DNA of 64,000 nucleotides from Nitrospira defluvii. Lineage in GTDB: Bacteria; Nitrospirota; Nitrospiria; Nitrospirales; Nitrospiraceae. The position numbers and the translations under genes were made by a program. The stretch covers positions 186,001 to 250,000 of the forward strand of contig WYAX01000020.1 of the NCBI GenBank assembly GCA_011525625.1, in the 5' to 3' direction. The stretch's first letter is position 1. Each line of letters begins with the position of its first letter. The notes under the pieces were generated by a model, which made no database searches, was not told the origin of the DNA, and worked only from the letters and a program-made list of their open reading frames with translations. Of this stretch, positions 25,758-35,169 are shown piece after piece.

Positions 25758-27221
25758 ATGACGGGACCCTCGTGGGACGAATTGGCGGAGCTGGCGCTCT
25801 CGCGTGTTCGTGCGGCCGGGGTGGAGTATGCCGATATTCGGCTGCTCGATTCGACCACGCGGACGATCGTTGGTGAAGACCGGCGCATCGCGCATATCCG
25901 CGAGTCGACCGATCGCGGGTTCGGTATTCGCGTACTCCATCGGGGCGCCTGGGGATTTGCCGCGAGTTCCATCCTGTCCCTCGAAGAGGTACCCCGGGTC
26001 GCCGACCTTGCGGTGGAAATTGCGAAGGGATCGGCTTCTCTTGCGATCTCGAAGGTGCACCTCGCGCCCGAGCCGGTGCATCGAGACCGGATTGTCACAC
26101 CCTGCCGCCTGGATCCCTTTGCCGTTCCGCTCGAAGAGCAAACGGCGCTGCTGCTGAACACCATGGACATCATTCAGCGGCAGCCTGGCGTCGTCAGGAG
26201 CCATGCCGGCATGTGGGCGCAGCGTGACCGAAAACTATTTGTGTCCACCGAGGGTTCCCATCTGGAGTTCGACCTGTTGGCGATGCAAGGCGACTGCACG
26301 GCCACGGCAGTGCATGACGGACGATTTGCCAGTCGCTCCTTCAACACGCCCCATCTCCGCATGGGGTATGAGCTGGTGCGTGATGCCGACTGGGCCCGCG
26401 AAGCGGAACGAATTGCGTCACAGGCGGTGGAAAAGGTGCGAGCGCCGGTGATCGAACCGGGCCGCTACGATCTGGTTCTGGATCCGGAACATCTCTCGTT
26501 GACGATGCACGAGTCGTGCGGCCATCCAAGCGAATTGGATCGCGCGCTCGGGTATGAAGCCAACTACGCCGGGACCAGTTTTCTGACGCCGGACAAGTGT
26601 GGCACCTACCGGTATGGCTCATCCGCTGTGAACCTAGTTGCCGACAACACCGAAGCCGGTACACTGGCGGCGACGGGATACGATGACGACGGCGTGAGTT
26701 GCCAGAAATGGGATATCGTGCGGGAGGGCATCTTCGTCGGATACTGCACGAATCGCGAAGTGGCGCCGAGGATCAAGGAGGAACGGTCACGCGGGTCGAA
26801 CCGGGCCGATAGCTGGGGCAGCGTGCCGATGGTGCGCATTGCGAACATCGGGCTTGAGCCGGGAACCGTCACGCTCGACGGCCTCCTGGCCGACGTGAAG
26901 CGGGGCATCTACATCGAAGGCCACGGGTCGTACAGTATCGACCAGCGGCGGTACAATTTTCAGTTCGGCGGCGACGCCTTCTGGTTGATTGAAAACGGCC
27001 GGCGAACGGGTATGGTACGCGATGTGATCTATCACGGGATCACGCCGGATTTTTGGGGACGGTGCGACGGTGTCGCCGACCGAAGTCATCGCCGGCAGTA
27101 TGGATTTATCACCTGCGGAAAGGGCCAACCGGGGCAATCGGGCTGGATGACCCACGCCGCGTCCCATGCCCGGTTCCGTCGCGTGGACGTCATCAGCGGA
27201 GAGACGAAGGCGAACCCATGA
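25758..27221 (+). CDS. tldD: TldD/PmbA family metallopeptidase, TldD-like subunit
   Basis: A 487-residue zinc metallopeptidase subunit. In E. coli TldD and TldE form a heterodimer that degrades unfolded peptides and matures microcin B17. The active site HESCGH (HExxxH) lies near residue 250 inside LTMHESCGHPSELDRALG, followed by YAGTSF. Downstream SRGSNRADSWGSVPMVR and IEGHGSYSID are conserved in TldD. The start at 25758 follows a TG-TATACT promoter; the last four bases overlap the next gene (ATGA). It forms a two-gene operon with the tldE-like gene. Confidence 0.93.
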   Translation: MTGPSWDELAELALSRVRAAGVEYADIRLLDSTTRTIVGEDRRIAHIRESTDRGFGIRVLHRGAWGFAASSILSLEEVPRVADLAVEIAKGSASLAISKVHLAPEPVHRDRIVTPCRLDPFAVPLEEQTALLLNTMDIIQRQPGVVRSHAGMWAQRDRKLFVSTEGSHLEFDLLAMQGDCTATAVHDGRFASRSFNTPHLRMGYELVRDADWAREAERIASQAVEKVRAPVIEPGRYDLVLDPEHLSLTMHESCGHPSELDRALGYEANYAGTSFLTPDKCGTYRYGSSAVNLVADNTEAGTLAATGYDDDGVSCQKWDIVREGIFVGYCTNREVAPRIKEERSRGSNRADSWGSVPMVRIANIGLEPGTVTLDGLLADVKRGIYIEGHGSYSIDQRRYNFQFGGDAFWLIENGRRTGMVRDVIYHGITPDFWGRCDGVADRSHRRQYGFITCGKGQPGQSGWMTHAASHARFRRVDVISGETKANP

Positions 27222-28564
27222 CTTCCTCGATCACCGCGTCATGGCCGAAATTGACGAGTCGTCAGGAGTTTGAATTCCTGGCCGACCTGGTGATGGGCCG
27301 CTCAACCGCGGACGAGACGTTTCTGTCGTTGCGGGATTCCCATGGCGGTACGACGCGTTTCGCCAACAACCAGGTCATTCAGAATGTGAATCAGCGGCGG
27401 GGCAGTCTGTCGATCACGGTAGCCTTTGGGCGCAGGCACGGGACGGCCAGTACAACGGACTTCACGGCCGGGGCGGTACGAGAAACGCTGAAGCAGGCGG
27501 AATCGATCGCCCGTCTGTCGCCGGACGATCCGGAATATCTTCCGCCAGTGGGCGCGCAAATCTATTTGTCGCTCCCGACCTCCCGTCCGGAAACGCATGC
27601 CGCAGGACCGGCACGTCGGCTTGATTACGCGCGTGAGGCTATCGGCCAGTGCAAGATGGAAAATCTGAACGCGGCGGGGACGGTGTCGTCCAGTGTCGCG
27701 ACGATCGGGTTGGCCGCCGGGACGGGATTGCGAGCCTATGAGGAGCGCACGGAGGCGCGGTTCAGCCTGACTGTCCAGGCCGGCGACGCCACGGGCTGGT
27801 CGGCGGCAGCCCATCGATCCATCGACCGGTTGCATGTTCAGGAGCGCACCCTGGCCGCCATTATCAAAGCCAAGCGCGGAGCCGACGAGCCACAGGAATT
27901 ACCGCCGGGCCGCTACACGGTCATCCTGGAGCCGGCTGCCGTGGCGGGCCTGCTCAGTTGGATGATCTGGATGTTGGATGCCAAGTCGTTTTACAAAGGC
28001 ACCAGTCCGTTCAACGGGAAGTTGGGCTCGCGCATCATCGATCGACGCCTGTCCCTGTTGAATCAACCGGCCCATGCCGACTTGCTCGGAAACGGTTTTA
28101 CCCATGAGGGGCTGCCGGTCATCGAATCAGGCTGGATCGAGTCGGGAGTACTGACGCAACTCCTGCACGACCGGTACACGGCGCGGGAACATCGGATCGA
28201 CCCCCTCGCCACGTTGGAGTCGCCCCATTTCTCAGGTGAGCGTCCCATCGGCACGCGGGTGGACGACCTTATCCGTACCACCCAGCGTGGGATCCTGGTG
28301 ACAAATTTCTGGTACATCCGTCCGGTCAATCCGTCCGATCTGACGCTGACCGGGATGACCAGAGACGGCACGTTTCTCATTGAAAACGGTGAGATTACCT
28401 CGGCCATCCGGAATTTCCGGTTTCATGAGAGTCCGTTGCGCGCGTTGAACCAAGTAGACGCCTACACGACCCCCGCCGAGGCGGTGACCTCGGAGACCGG
28501 AAAGGCGCTGGTTCCTGCCATGCGGATTCACGACTTCAACTTCTCCAGCGTTACGCGCTTCTAG
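27218..28564 (+). CDS. TldD/PmbA family protein, TldE-like subunit
   Basis: A 448-residue partner of TldD lacking the HExxxH zinc site, as expected for the TldE/PmbA subunit. The family C-terminal region is present, with GILVTNFWYIRPVNPSDLTLTG shortened here to TNFWYIRPVNP and GTFLIENGEI. The N-terminal domain carries the usual TTRFANNQVIQN. Translation is coupled to tldD by an ATGA overlap. The frame is open upstream to 27053 but that is the shadow of tldD. Confidence 0.9.
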   Translation: MTSSITASWPKLTSRQEFEFLADLVMGRSTADETFLSLRDSHGGTTRFANNQVIQNVNQRRGSLSITVAFGRRHGTASTTDFTAGAVRETLKQAESIARLSPDDPEYLPPVGAQIYLSLPTSRPETHAAGPARRLDYAREAIGQCKMENLNAAGTVSSSVATIGLAAGTGLRAYEERTEARFSLTVQAGDATGWSAAAHRSIDRLHVQERTLAAIIKAKRGADEPQELPPGRYTVILEPAAVAGLLSWMIWMLDAKSFYKGTSPFNGKLGSRIIDRRLSLLNQPAHADLLGNGFTHEGLPVIESGWIESGVLTQLLHDRYTAREHRIDPLATLESPHFSGERPIGTRVDDLIRTTQRGILVTNFWYIRPVNPSDLTLTGMTRDGTFLIENGEITSAIRNFRFHESPLRALNQVDAYTTPAEAVTSETGKALVPAMRIHDFNFSSVTRF

Positions 28565-28679
28565 CCACCCCTGTGCCCGGCCTGCGGACCGAAAAAAGCC
28601 CCCCGCGGCCATTGACTCGGCCTATGGGAAAGAGTAATGAATTAAGGGTAATTGTCCGATATGAGTTCGGTGTGCGCCT

Positions 28680-29387
28680 ATGAATCGGAAACAACAGCGT
28701 CTGGCGGAAAAGCCCGTTCATCTCCTGACCCTCGCGCCCGACAAGGGTGAAAAAGGAGCGGTGAATCCGTTCGCGCCTTCGCCTCTTCGCGCGGCGATCG
28801 GAAAGGTGTTCGTCAAGCTCGAAGATATGACCGAGCGGTTCGAGGACTGGTGCCAGTACGGCAGCTCCGAAGACCGGACGGAACAGCCGTTGGGACAACG
28901 AGTCTCGAAGTGGCTGGGAGCGCCTGTCGCGCGGCATATCGAGCATGAGGTTCAGGCGGAACATGGCTTGGTCCCCGCTCGTCGATGGGATGGTGCTGTC
29001 GGCGATCTTATCTTCCGGTTGCGCGACCGTGCGGGATTTGTGCAGCGCGCCTTGGCGGCCCAAGCCCGTGAACTCAAGGACTGGGTCATCCACCACACCC
29101 AATCCACTCAGGCGGAACTCCATGAGTTGCGCGAACAGGTCTCCACTCAGAAAGCCCAGATGGAAGAACTCTCGTCGCAGCTTCAAGATTTGCGTGCGCT
29201 GGTGAGTTCACAGCAGCAAGTCTTGATGTACATGGGCAAGGATATGGAGATGGCCCCGCCTGCCGAGTTAGAGCTGTCCCTCGTCCCGCCGCGTCCGTTA
29301 CCCTATCGCGACCGTGAGATGAAATCTTCGAGAGATCGGCGCGAGGCCTCTGCCGAGGCCTCCGAGACTCCCTACCTCAACGCGTAG
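28680..29387 (+). CDS. Hypothetical coiled-coil protein, 235 aa
   Basis: A soluble protein without signal peptide. The N-terminal half has mixed helices (AIGKVFVKLEDMTERFEDW). The region of about residues 135-185 is a strong coiled coil with heptads such as ELHELREQVSTQ and MEELSSQLQDLRAL. The tail is Pro/Arg-rich and probably disordered. A TTGACT hexamer lies at 28612, but no good -10 box is at the matching distance. No family recognised. It follows tldE by 115 bases in the same direction. Confidence 0.65.
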   Translation: MNRKQQRLAEKPVHLLTLAPDKGEKGAVNPFAPSPLRAAIGKVFVKLEDMTERFEDWCQYGSSEDRTEQPLGQRVSKWLGAPVARHIEHEVQAEHGLVPARRWDGAVGDLIFRLRDRAGFVQRALAAQARELKDWVIHHTQSTQAELHELREQVSTQKAQMEELSSQLQDLRALVSSQQQVLMYMGKDMEMAPPAELELSLVPPRPLPYRDREMKSSRDRREASAEASETPYLNA

Positions 29388-29661
29388 ATCACCGGTGCAC
29401 GATCCGGCGGTACGCCTGGATCGAGCCCGTCCTGCTGGCTGCTCATCGATCTCGTAGATCCACCCCTTAGCAGGCGATACCTCTTACCGATTTGCTGTCG
29501 TGAACAGCGGGCGACGTCGGGCGCGGTGAGGTTGTGTCAGGTCGCATCCTACGTATCTGCGGCTGTGCCCATCATCAATCCACAACGTGCTGGCAACTTC
29601 CTGATAAGACTGCTACGTTGTGCGTCTCCTCACGGGCGAGCCGTTGCCGGAGGATTGAAGC
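29388..29661. other. Intergenic stretch without recognised features
   Basis: Two GTAGATC words and a CACCGGTG palindrome occur, but no terminator, repeat copy or gene could be supported. Confidence 0.3.
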
Positions 29662-31338
29662 ATGGTTCGTTCTCTCGCCGTCACACGATCAGGAGCGCGA
29701 TCAATGGTGAAGCGACGATATCTGCAACTACTACTGTTCGGTCTCGTGTGGGTGGGGCTGGCGTCATCTGTCGGGGAGGGACGCGCGCGGGCGGAGGTGA
29801 CCTTATTCGACAATCTCGGTACGTTACATCACGAGATCACCACGACCTCCGAGCTTGCGCAGCAATATTTCGACCAAGGACTCAGACTGGTCTATGCATT
29901 CAACCACGAGGAAGCCATCGCCGCATTCACGGAGGCCTCCCGCCTGGATCCCGAGGCACCCATGCCCTATTGGGGTGTGGCGTTGAGCTTGGGGCCGAAC
30001 ATCAATGCCGGGATGGACACGAAAGCGGAATCGCGCGCGGTCGACGCCATACACAAGGCCATCGCGCGCCTTTCGCAGGCCACTCCCCGTGAGCGGGCCT
30101 ATATTGAGGCCTTGGCGACACGGTACTCCGGCAAAAAATCTCCCTCCAGAAAAAGCAGGGATGACGCCTATGCCAAGGCCATGCGCCGGCTCGCGTCGGA
30201 GTCTCCCGACGATGTCGATGCCGCCGTGCTGTTCGCGGAATCGATGATGGTCCTTCGCCCCTGGGACTATTGGCGAGCCGATGGCCGTCCACAACCGGGA
30301 ACGGAGGAGATCGTGGCGACGTTGGAAGCGGCGCTGGAGCGAGACCCGAATCATCCTGGCGCCTGCCATTACTACATTCATGCCGTGGAAGCCTCGCCCG
30401 ATCCGCAACGCGGGTTGGCCTGTGCCCAGCGCCTGCCGTCACTGATGCCCGGCGCCGGACATCTCGTCCATATGCCGTCGCACATCTTTATGCGGGTGGG
30501 CCGCTATCGGGAGGCGTCTGAGCGGAATGCGAACGCGGCGACGGTGGACCACGAGTATTTGCGTCATCACCCCCTTGAGGGCAACTACGCATCAGGATAC
30601 TATGCGCACAATCTGCATTTCTTAAACGCCTCTCTGGTGATGGAGGGACGAAGCGCGGACGCCTTGCAGGTTGCGCGTGATCTCTTGGGCAAGATCTCGG
30701 TCGAGGAGATCGTGAAAGAGCCGTCGCTCGAATGGTACGCGCCGACCATGCTGCTCACGATGGCGCGATTCGGCCAGTGGGGCGAATTGATCCGGCAGCC
30801 TCCGCCTCCCAAGGAGTTGCGGTTCACGACGGGCCTCTGGCACTACGTCCGCGGATTGGCCTTTGCCGCGACGACCCGATTCGGAAGCGCCGAGGGGGAA
30901 TTGTCGAATCTCAGGAAGTCGTTAAAAGTCTTCACCAAGGCGAAGACGACGGAGGGCAAGTTGAGTCGCACGCTGCTCAAAGTGGCGGAGCGTGTGCTGG
31001 TCGGAGAAATGGCTGCACGCCGTGGAGACCACGAGGCGGGGATTCAGGCCTTGCGCGAAGCGCTGCAAGTGGAATCGTCGTTGCCATACAGTGAACCGCC
31101 GTTTTGGTTTCAGCCGGTCCGCCACAACCTGGGAGCGGTGCTGTTGCTGGCGGGACGTCCCGGCGAGGCGGAAGCCGTCTACCGGGAGGATTTACGCGTG
31201 AATCCGGAGAACGGCTGGGCGCTGCATGGACTCGTGCACAGTCTCCAGGCCCAGCGCAAAGACGCGGCTCACGAAGAGGCCCGGCTGCGTGCCGCCTGGG
31301 CGCAGGCCGATGTGGCGTTGACAGGGTCGCGTTTCTGA
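29662..31338 (+). CDS. Exported TPR-repeat protein, 558 aa
   Basis: Signal peptide near the N-terminus (YLQLLLFGLVWVGLASSV) and TPR units through much of the mature part, beginning with AQQYFDQGLRLVYAFNHEEA, followed by AFTEASRLDPEAPMPYWGVA and, later, VHMPSHIFMRVGRYREAS. TPR proteins of this type are common in bacteria but uncharacterised; the HMPSHIFMR stretch is a recurring signature of them. The start at 29662 has CGGAGG eight bases upstream; the ATG at 29704 would give a shorter, more standard signal peptide and also has GGAG nearby. Predicted periplasmic. Confidence 0.85.
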   Translation: MVRSLAVTRSGARSMVKRRYLQLLLFGLVWVGLASSVGEGRARAEVTLFDNLGTLHHEITTTSELAQQYFDQGLRLVYAFNHEEAIAAFTEASRLDPEAPMPYWGVALSLGPNINAGMDTKAESRAVDAIHKAIARLSQATPRERAYIEALATRYSGKKSPSRKSRDDAYAKAMRRLASESPDDVDAAVLFAESMMVLRPWDYWRADGRPQPGTEEIVATLEAALERDPNHPGACHYYIHAVEASPDPQRGLACAQRLPSLMPGAGHLVHMPSHIFMRVGRYREASERNANAATVDHEYLRHHPLEGNYASGYYAHNLHFLNASLVMEGRSADALQVARDLLGKISVEEIVKEPSLEWYAPTMLLTMARFGQWGELIRQPPPPKELRFTTGLWHYVRGLAFAATTRFGSAEGELSNLRKSLKVFTKAKTTEGKLSRTLLKVAERVLVGEMAARRGDHEAGIQALREALQVESSLPYSEPPFWFQPVRHNLGAVLLLAGRPGEAEAVYREDLRVNPENGWALHGLVHSLQAQRKDAAHEEARLRAAWAQADVALTGSRF

Positions 31339-31383
31339 GGTTCCGCAGGAGCGAATGATGAATCGATCCATGAAAGGGAGACG

Positions 31384-32196
31384 GTGAACACAGAGTATGT
31401 ATTTCATACGAGCGAGGAACCGCGCGAACTCGTGCGGTTGCACATGCTCGAGCGGATCTTTGATGCGGGCACCCAGCGGCGCCTGCTGGCCACGGGTTTG
31501 ACGAGCGGGTGGCATTGCCTGGAAGTGGGGGCCGGGGCCGGCTCCATCGTCCGGTGGCTGGAGCAGCGCGTCGGGCCGTCGGGTAAAGTAGTCGCGCTCG
31601 ACACCAACCCGCGATTCCTGCGGGGCAGTAGTAGTTCGACCATTGAAATCGTTCAAGGCGACATTTGCGACACGGACCTTCCCCTCGCTACCTTTGACCT
31701 GGTCCACGCGCGCTACGTGATGATTCACATTGCGGAGTATCAGCGCGCGTTCGAACGGATGTTGCGTTGCGTAAAGCCGGGTGGATGGGTCGTGCTTGAG
31801 GAGCCTGATTTTCACGCGGCTCGCGCAGTGGCCGGGTCGGAGGAAGGCAGGGTGTCGTTCAGTCGCGTGTCCGATGCGATCGAGCGGATGTTCACCTCGC
31901 TCGGAATGGATCATGCGTTGGGGGTAAAGTTGCCTGCACTCTTTCAGCGCCACGATTTGACGCAGTTGACGGTGGAGCACGAAGGGCATTTGTCCGCGGG
32001 CGGGGGAACGGTGGCGCAGATGATGAAGTTATCCGCCGAGCAATTGCGAGAGAAGTATGTCGCGACCGGTATGGTCACAGAGGCCGATCTTGATCAGTAT
32101 GGCCGTCTGGCCGATGATCCCGACTTCTGGGCGATCTATTATGCGACGGTGGCGGTGACGGGCTGGTGGCAGCCGCAATGCGGCGGGCGGATGTAA
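31384..32196 (+). CDS. Class I SAM-dependent methyltransferase
   Basis: A 270-residue methyltransferase with motif I CLEVGAGAGSI, acidic strand end VVALDTNPRFL, motif IV-like FDLVHARYVMIH and post-motif CVKPGGWVVLEEPDF. The C-terminal region is variable, and there is no hint of the substrate. The GTG at 31384 has AAAGGGAG eight bases upstream. It lies 45 bases after the TPR gene and eight before the TIGR00725 gene, so the three may be co-transcribed. Confidence 0.87.
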   Translation: MNTEYVFHTSEEPRELVRLHMLERIFDAGTQRRLLATGLTSGWHCLEVGAGAGSIVRWLEQRVGPSGKVVALDTNPRFLRGSSSSTIEIVQGDICDTDLPLATFDLVHARYVMIHIAEYQRAFERMLRCVKPGGWVVLEEPDFHAARAVAGSEEGRVSFSRVSDAIERMFTSLGMDHALGVKLPALFQRHDLTQLTVEHEGHLSAGGGTVAQMMKLSAEQLREKYVATGMVTEADLDQYGRLADDPDFWAIYYATVAVTGWWQPQCGGRM

Positions 32197-32204
32197 GGAT
32201 GGGC

Positions 32205-32735
32205 ATGCGCTATATTGTGGGTGTGATGGGGCCGGCCAAGGCCAGGAAGAAGGATGTAGACAATGCCCGCGTGTTGGGCGAGTTGATCGCGCGCCGGGAA
32301 TGGGTCGTGCTGACCGGTGGACGTGATGTCGGCGTCATGGACGCGGCCTGCCAGGGTGCGAAGAAGGTTCCCGGCAGTTTGACGATCGGCGTGCTGCCGT
32401 CGGCTCGTGAGCGCGTGTCGAAATACGTCGATCTGGCGATCATCACCGAGATGGGCAATGCGCGCAACAACGTCAACGTCATGTCGAGCAACGTGGTGGT
32501 GGTGTGCGGCCTGATGGGGGCCGGCACGGTGTCCGAGGTCGCACTCGCGCTGAAGGCGGGTAAGCCGGTCATCCTGGTCGGGGCGACGCCGGCTGAGGAG
32601 AAATTTTTCAAGAAACTCGGGGGGCGGCTGATCGCCTCGGTGGAGACCCCGGAAGAGGCCATCACCCTGATGATGAAGCAGTTCGAGCAGCAACAACCGG
32701 ATCTGGTCCAAGGCGCGCGCTCCTGGGGCGTCTAG
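32205..32735 (+). CDS. TIGR00725 family (SLOG/LOG-like) protein
   Basis: A 176-residue Rossmann-type protein of the TIGR00725 subset of the LOG/MoCo-carrier superfamily. It has VGVMGPA at the start, VLTGGRDVGVMDAACQGAKK and the late VVVCGLMGAGTVSEVALALK resembling the nucleotide-binding PGGxGTxxE motif of LOG proteins. Members may bind nucleotides or cleave ribosyl bonds; the function of TIGR00725 is not known. The start at 32205 has AAGGA spaced five bases; an ATG two codons earlier is possible. A family A repeat begins right after its TAG. Confidence 0.85.
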   Translation: MRYIVGVMGPAKARKKDVDNARVLGELIARREWVVLTGGRDVGVMDAACQGAKKVPGSLTIGVLPSARERVSKYVDLAIITEMGNARNNVNVMSSNVVVVCGLMGAGTVSEVALALKAGKPVILVGATPAEEKFFKKLGGRLIASVETPEEAITLMMKQFEQQQPDLVQGARSWGV

Positions 32736-32859
32736 CAGGCGGCCGAAACAGCCTCCCAGCTTCGTTCTCGCATCGCTCTCAGACTCAACGTACCGCAAGG
32801 GTACGCCTCGTCTGTTCGCATTGCTGCGGCCTTGCTGGATAGGCTGTTTGAGCCGCCTG
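32736..32859 (+). repeat. Palindromic repeat, family A copy 4
   Basis: A 124-base imperfect palindrome. The arms are CAGGCGGC-GAAACAGCC and GGCTGTTTGA-GCCGCCTG, and the centre is CGTACC-GCAAG-GGTACG (32789-32805). It begins at the first base after the TAG stop of the TIGR00725 gene. Copy 1 (422-545) read on the minus strand aligns along the whole length. Confidence 0.75.
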
Positions 32860-32886
32860 TCTCTTATCAGCAGTACGTTGAGTTCT

Positions 32887-33360
32887 TCAATGGACAGCGG
32901 GAGAGCCGGACACTGTGCCTGTGTCCAGCAGCACGCCGGAGTTGTCGAAGGGGAGGCGGCCGTCCTTCGTGTGCAGCACGCCTGTGACGTGGTAGGTGAG
33001 CGACTGATCGCCGGAAAATGAGAGTAACTGCCTCACGACCTGTAAGGTGGACGTACTGGTTTGGACAGAAGTCACAGCGTCACTCAACCGCGGCACGACC
33101 AATTCCTTGTTGCTCAATCCCCGTACAAGCCGATTCCCGTTCAGATCCAGACGAAAGTCGATCCCGGTGACGGCGAGGTCGAAGTCGTTGGGATTCCGGA
33201 TACGCAGCTCAACCTGAAGTCGCTGCTCAAAGGCGCTGGCCTCCAGCGGCGTGACATTCGTCACCAGCACCTCCGGAGGTTCGCCCTTCATCAGCCAGGT
33301 TGCGCACCCGGCAAGCAGGAATACTGCCAGTAAGCTGCTCAGTCGCGTCAGCCGCCTCAT
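32887..33360 (-). CDS. LEA14-like (LEA type 2) lipoprotein
   Basis: A 157-residue lipoprotein with lipobox LLAGC and one LEA14/WHy-type beta-sandwich domain. It shows LRIRNPNDFDLAVTGIDFRLDLN (quoted in part: RIRNPNDFDLAV) and VVPRLSDAVT. Such proteins are linked to desiccation or stress in plants; in bacteria they sit in the envelope with unknown partners. The start at 33360 begins the signal peptide directly; ATGs at 33369 and 33372 are possible. No clear Shine-Dalgarno sequence separates these options. Confidence 0.8.
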   Translation of the reverse strand: MRRLTRLSSLLAVFLLAGCATWLMKGEPPEVLVTNVTPLEASAFEQRLQVELRIRNPNDFDLAVTGIDFRLDLNGNRLVRGLSNKELVVPRLSDAVTSVQTSTSTLQVVRQLLSFSGDQSLTYHVTGVLHTKDGRLPFDNSGVLLDTGTVSGSPAVH

Positions 33361-33513
33361 CCCGCGCATCATACACAAACATCCAATCGTTTGCGACGTG
33401 CGTAGAGATGAGTAACCTCCCTGACGGGCTGACTTGCGTCGCGGAGACCCGGATGCTTTGGTAAGATAATCGAGCGGAATTCGACACAGATCTCTCCGAG
33501 GAGGATGTCGCCC

Positions 33514-34134
33514 ATGAATGTCGTCCCACGCATGAACATCTCTACCGTACTCATTCTGCCGCTGATGCTTGCCGGGATTCTGGTCTCCATCGGTCACGCC
33601 GCAGACCAGTCTGGCGGCAAAGCGTACTTTGCCGGAGGGTGCTTTTGGTGCATGGAGGAAGTGTTTGAGAAAGTGCCCGGCGTCATTTCCGTCACCAGCG
33701 GCTATATGGGCGGGCGGGTGGAGCACCCGACCTATGAACAGGTATCGGCGGGGGGAACCGGCCATGCCGAGTCGGTGGAAGTGGTGTATGACCCGGCCAA
33801 GGTCACCTATCAGGTCTTGCTGGACGCCTTCTGGCACAATGTGGACCCGGTCACGCCAAACGCGCAGTTCTGCGACCATGGCAGCCAGTACCGCGCGGTG
33901 ATTTTCTACCACGGTGAAGAACAGCAGCGTCTGGCCGAGGAGTCGAAGCGCGCGATCGAACACTCACCGCGACTGTCCCAGCCGATCGTGACGGAACTCA
34001 CCAAGGCGTCCCAGTTTTATCCGGCGGAAGACTATCACCAGGATTTCTATAAGAAGAATCCGATCCGGTACAAGTTTTATAAGTTCAATTGCGGGCGCGC
34101 GCAGCGTCTTGAGGAAGTCTGGGGTGCCCCATGA
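33514..34134 (+). CDS. msrA: Exported peptide-methionine (S)-S-oxide reductase MsrA
   Basis: A 206-residue MsrA that reduces the S-form of methionine sulfoxide in proteins. The nucleophile Cys lies in AGGCFWCMEE; GYMGG, EQVSAGGTGHAE and FWHNVDP are conserved. An N-terminal hydrophobic segment (ISTVLILPLMLAGILVSIG) points to export to the periplasm. The ATG at 33514 is preferred because GAGGAGG lies nine bases before it; the ATG at 33505 is too close. No methionine-R-sulfoxide reductase adjoins. The stop overlaps the CoA-binding gene (ATGA). Confidence 0.93.
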   Translation: MNVVPRMNISTVLILPLMLAGILVSIGHAADQSGGKAYFAGGCFWCMEEVFEKVPGVISVTSGYMGGRVEHPTYEQVSAGGTGHAESVEVVYDPAKVTYQVLLDAFWHNVDPVTPNAQFCDHGSQYRAVIFYHGEEQQRLAEESKRAIEHSPRLSQPIVTELTKASQFYPAEDYHQDFYKKNPIRYKFYKFNCGRAQRLEEVWGAP

Positions 34135-34580
34135 CGGGCGAAGCGCCGTCGCAGGAGACGCTTCGGCGCCTCCTGATGGATTGCCACAGAATTGCCGTGG
34201 TGGGGTTGTCGTCGAATCCGGCCCGGCCGTCTTATCGCGTGGCTGCCTACATGCAGCAACAGGAAAAAGACGTGATTCCGGTCAATCCCCATGAAACGGT
34301 GGTCTTGGGGCAACCGGCCTATCCTTCATTGTCTGCAGTGCCCGGCGCGTTGGACCTGGTGACGGTCTTTCGCCGGTCCGAGGAGGCTGGGGCAATTGTC
34401 GACGAGGCGATTCGCATCAAAGCCAAGGCGGTCTGGCTTCAAGAAGGCGTGATCGACGAGACTGCGGCGCTGCGCGCCCGTCGGGCCGGGTTGGAGGTCG
34501 TGATGGATCGCTGCTGGCTCAAAGACCATCGTCGATTGTTCGGCGAGCAAGGTTCCGCAGCGAAGTCGGTGGGCTCATGA
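34131..34580 (+). CDS. CoA-binding protein (YccU-like)
   Basis: A 149-residue CoA_binding_2 protein with a Rossmann fold. It shows IAVVGLSSNPARPSYRVAAY and the loop VIPVNPHE, then LDLVTVFRRSEEAG and AVWLQEGVIDE. This family resembles the CoA-binding domain of succinyl-CoA synthetase but stands alone; its physiological role is unclear. It overlaps msrA by four bases and the following membrane gene by four bases (ATGA both times), so all three are translated from one message. Confidence 0.9.
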   Translation: MTGEAPSQETLRRLLMDCHRIAVVGLSSNPARPSYRVAAYMQQQEKDVIPVNPHETVVLGQPAYPSLSAVPGALDLVTVFRRSEEAGAIVDEAIRIKAKAVWLQEGVIDETAALRARRAGLEVVMDRCWLKDHRRLFGEQGSAAKSVGS

Positions 34581-35017
34581 CACCGGATCCTATCCTGGTG
34601 CGATTGATCCGGATGATTGCGTGGCTGAATGGAGTGCATACCCTCGACCATATGATCCGAGGAGATTTTCATTGGCCGATCGACGGGCAGTCGATTGCGT
34701 TTGTGATGATCATCGGTGCCATTTATCTCGTGATCGGAATGGGCCTATGGCTGTTCCGCAAAGGGGGTGTCGGGCCTGCATTCTGGACGATGATCGGCAG
34801 CGCGGGTCTCATGTTGGGGTGGTTGTCCCATTTCAGTCCGTTCACCGATCAGCCGCTGCACGTCATCTACGGAACCTACCACAAGGCGGCGGCCGGTGCG
34901 CTGGCGGTATTGTGTCTCCTGTTGTTGATGGGGGTTGTGCTGGCGGCAACGCTGTATTCGGGGTACCGCTGGTCTCGCCAACGCCGCGGTCCCCTGTCGC
35001 TGCCTGTTCCCCGATGA
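34577..35017 (+). CDS. Hypothetical membrane protein, 146 aa
   Basis: Three or four membrane segments can be seen (IAFVMIIGAIYLVIGMGLW, FWTMIGSAGLMLGWLSHF, AGALAVLCLLLLMGVVLA) plus a short amphipathic start with HTLDHMIRGDFHW, and a basic tail. No family recognised. It is coupled to the CoA-binding gene by an ATGA overlap and is the last gene of the msrA operon. Confidence 0.7.
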   Translation: MTPDPILVRLIRMIAWLNGVHTLDHMIRGDFHWPIDGQSIAFVMIIGAIYLVIGMGLWLFRKGGVGPAFWTMIGSAGLMLGWLSHFSPFTDQPLHVIYGTYHKAAAGALAVLCLLLLMGVVLAATLYSGYRWSRQRRGPLSLPVPR

Positions 35018-35169
35018 TCGCTGTTCCGGACTTTCCATTGAGGCCCTGCCCCGGTCGATTTGTTTCATTTTCTTGAGCAATCCCCCTCTCCGTGGAATAG
35101 TGACGTCACGGTGCGCGTGGACCACTCTCGCACCGGCTTCTATTCCATACATGTTTGGAGGTTTCGGCC

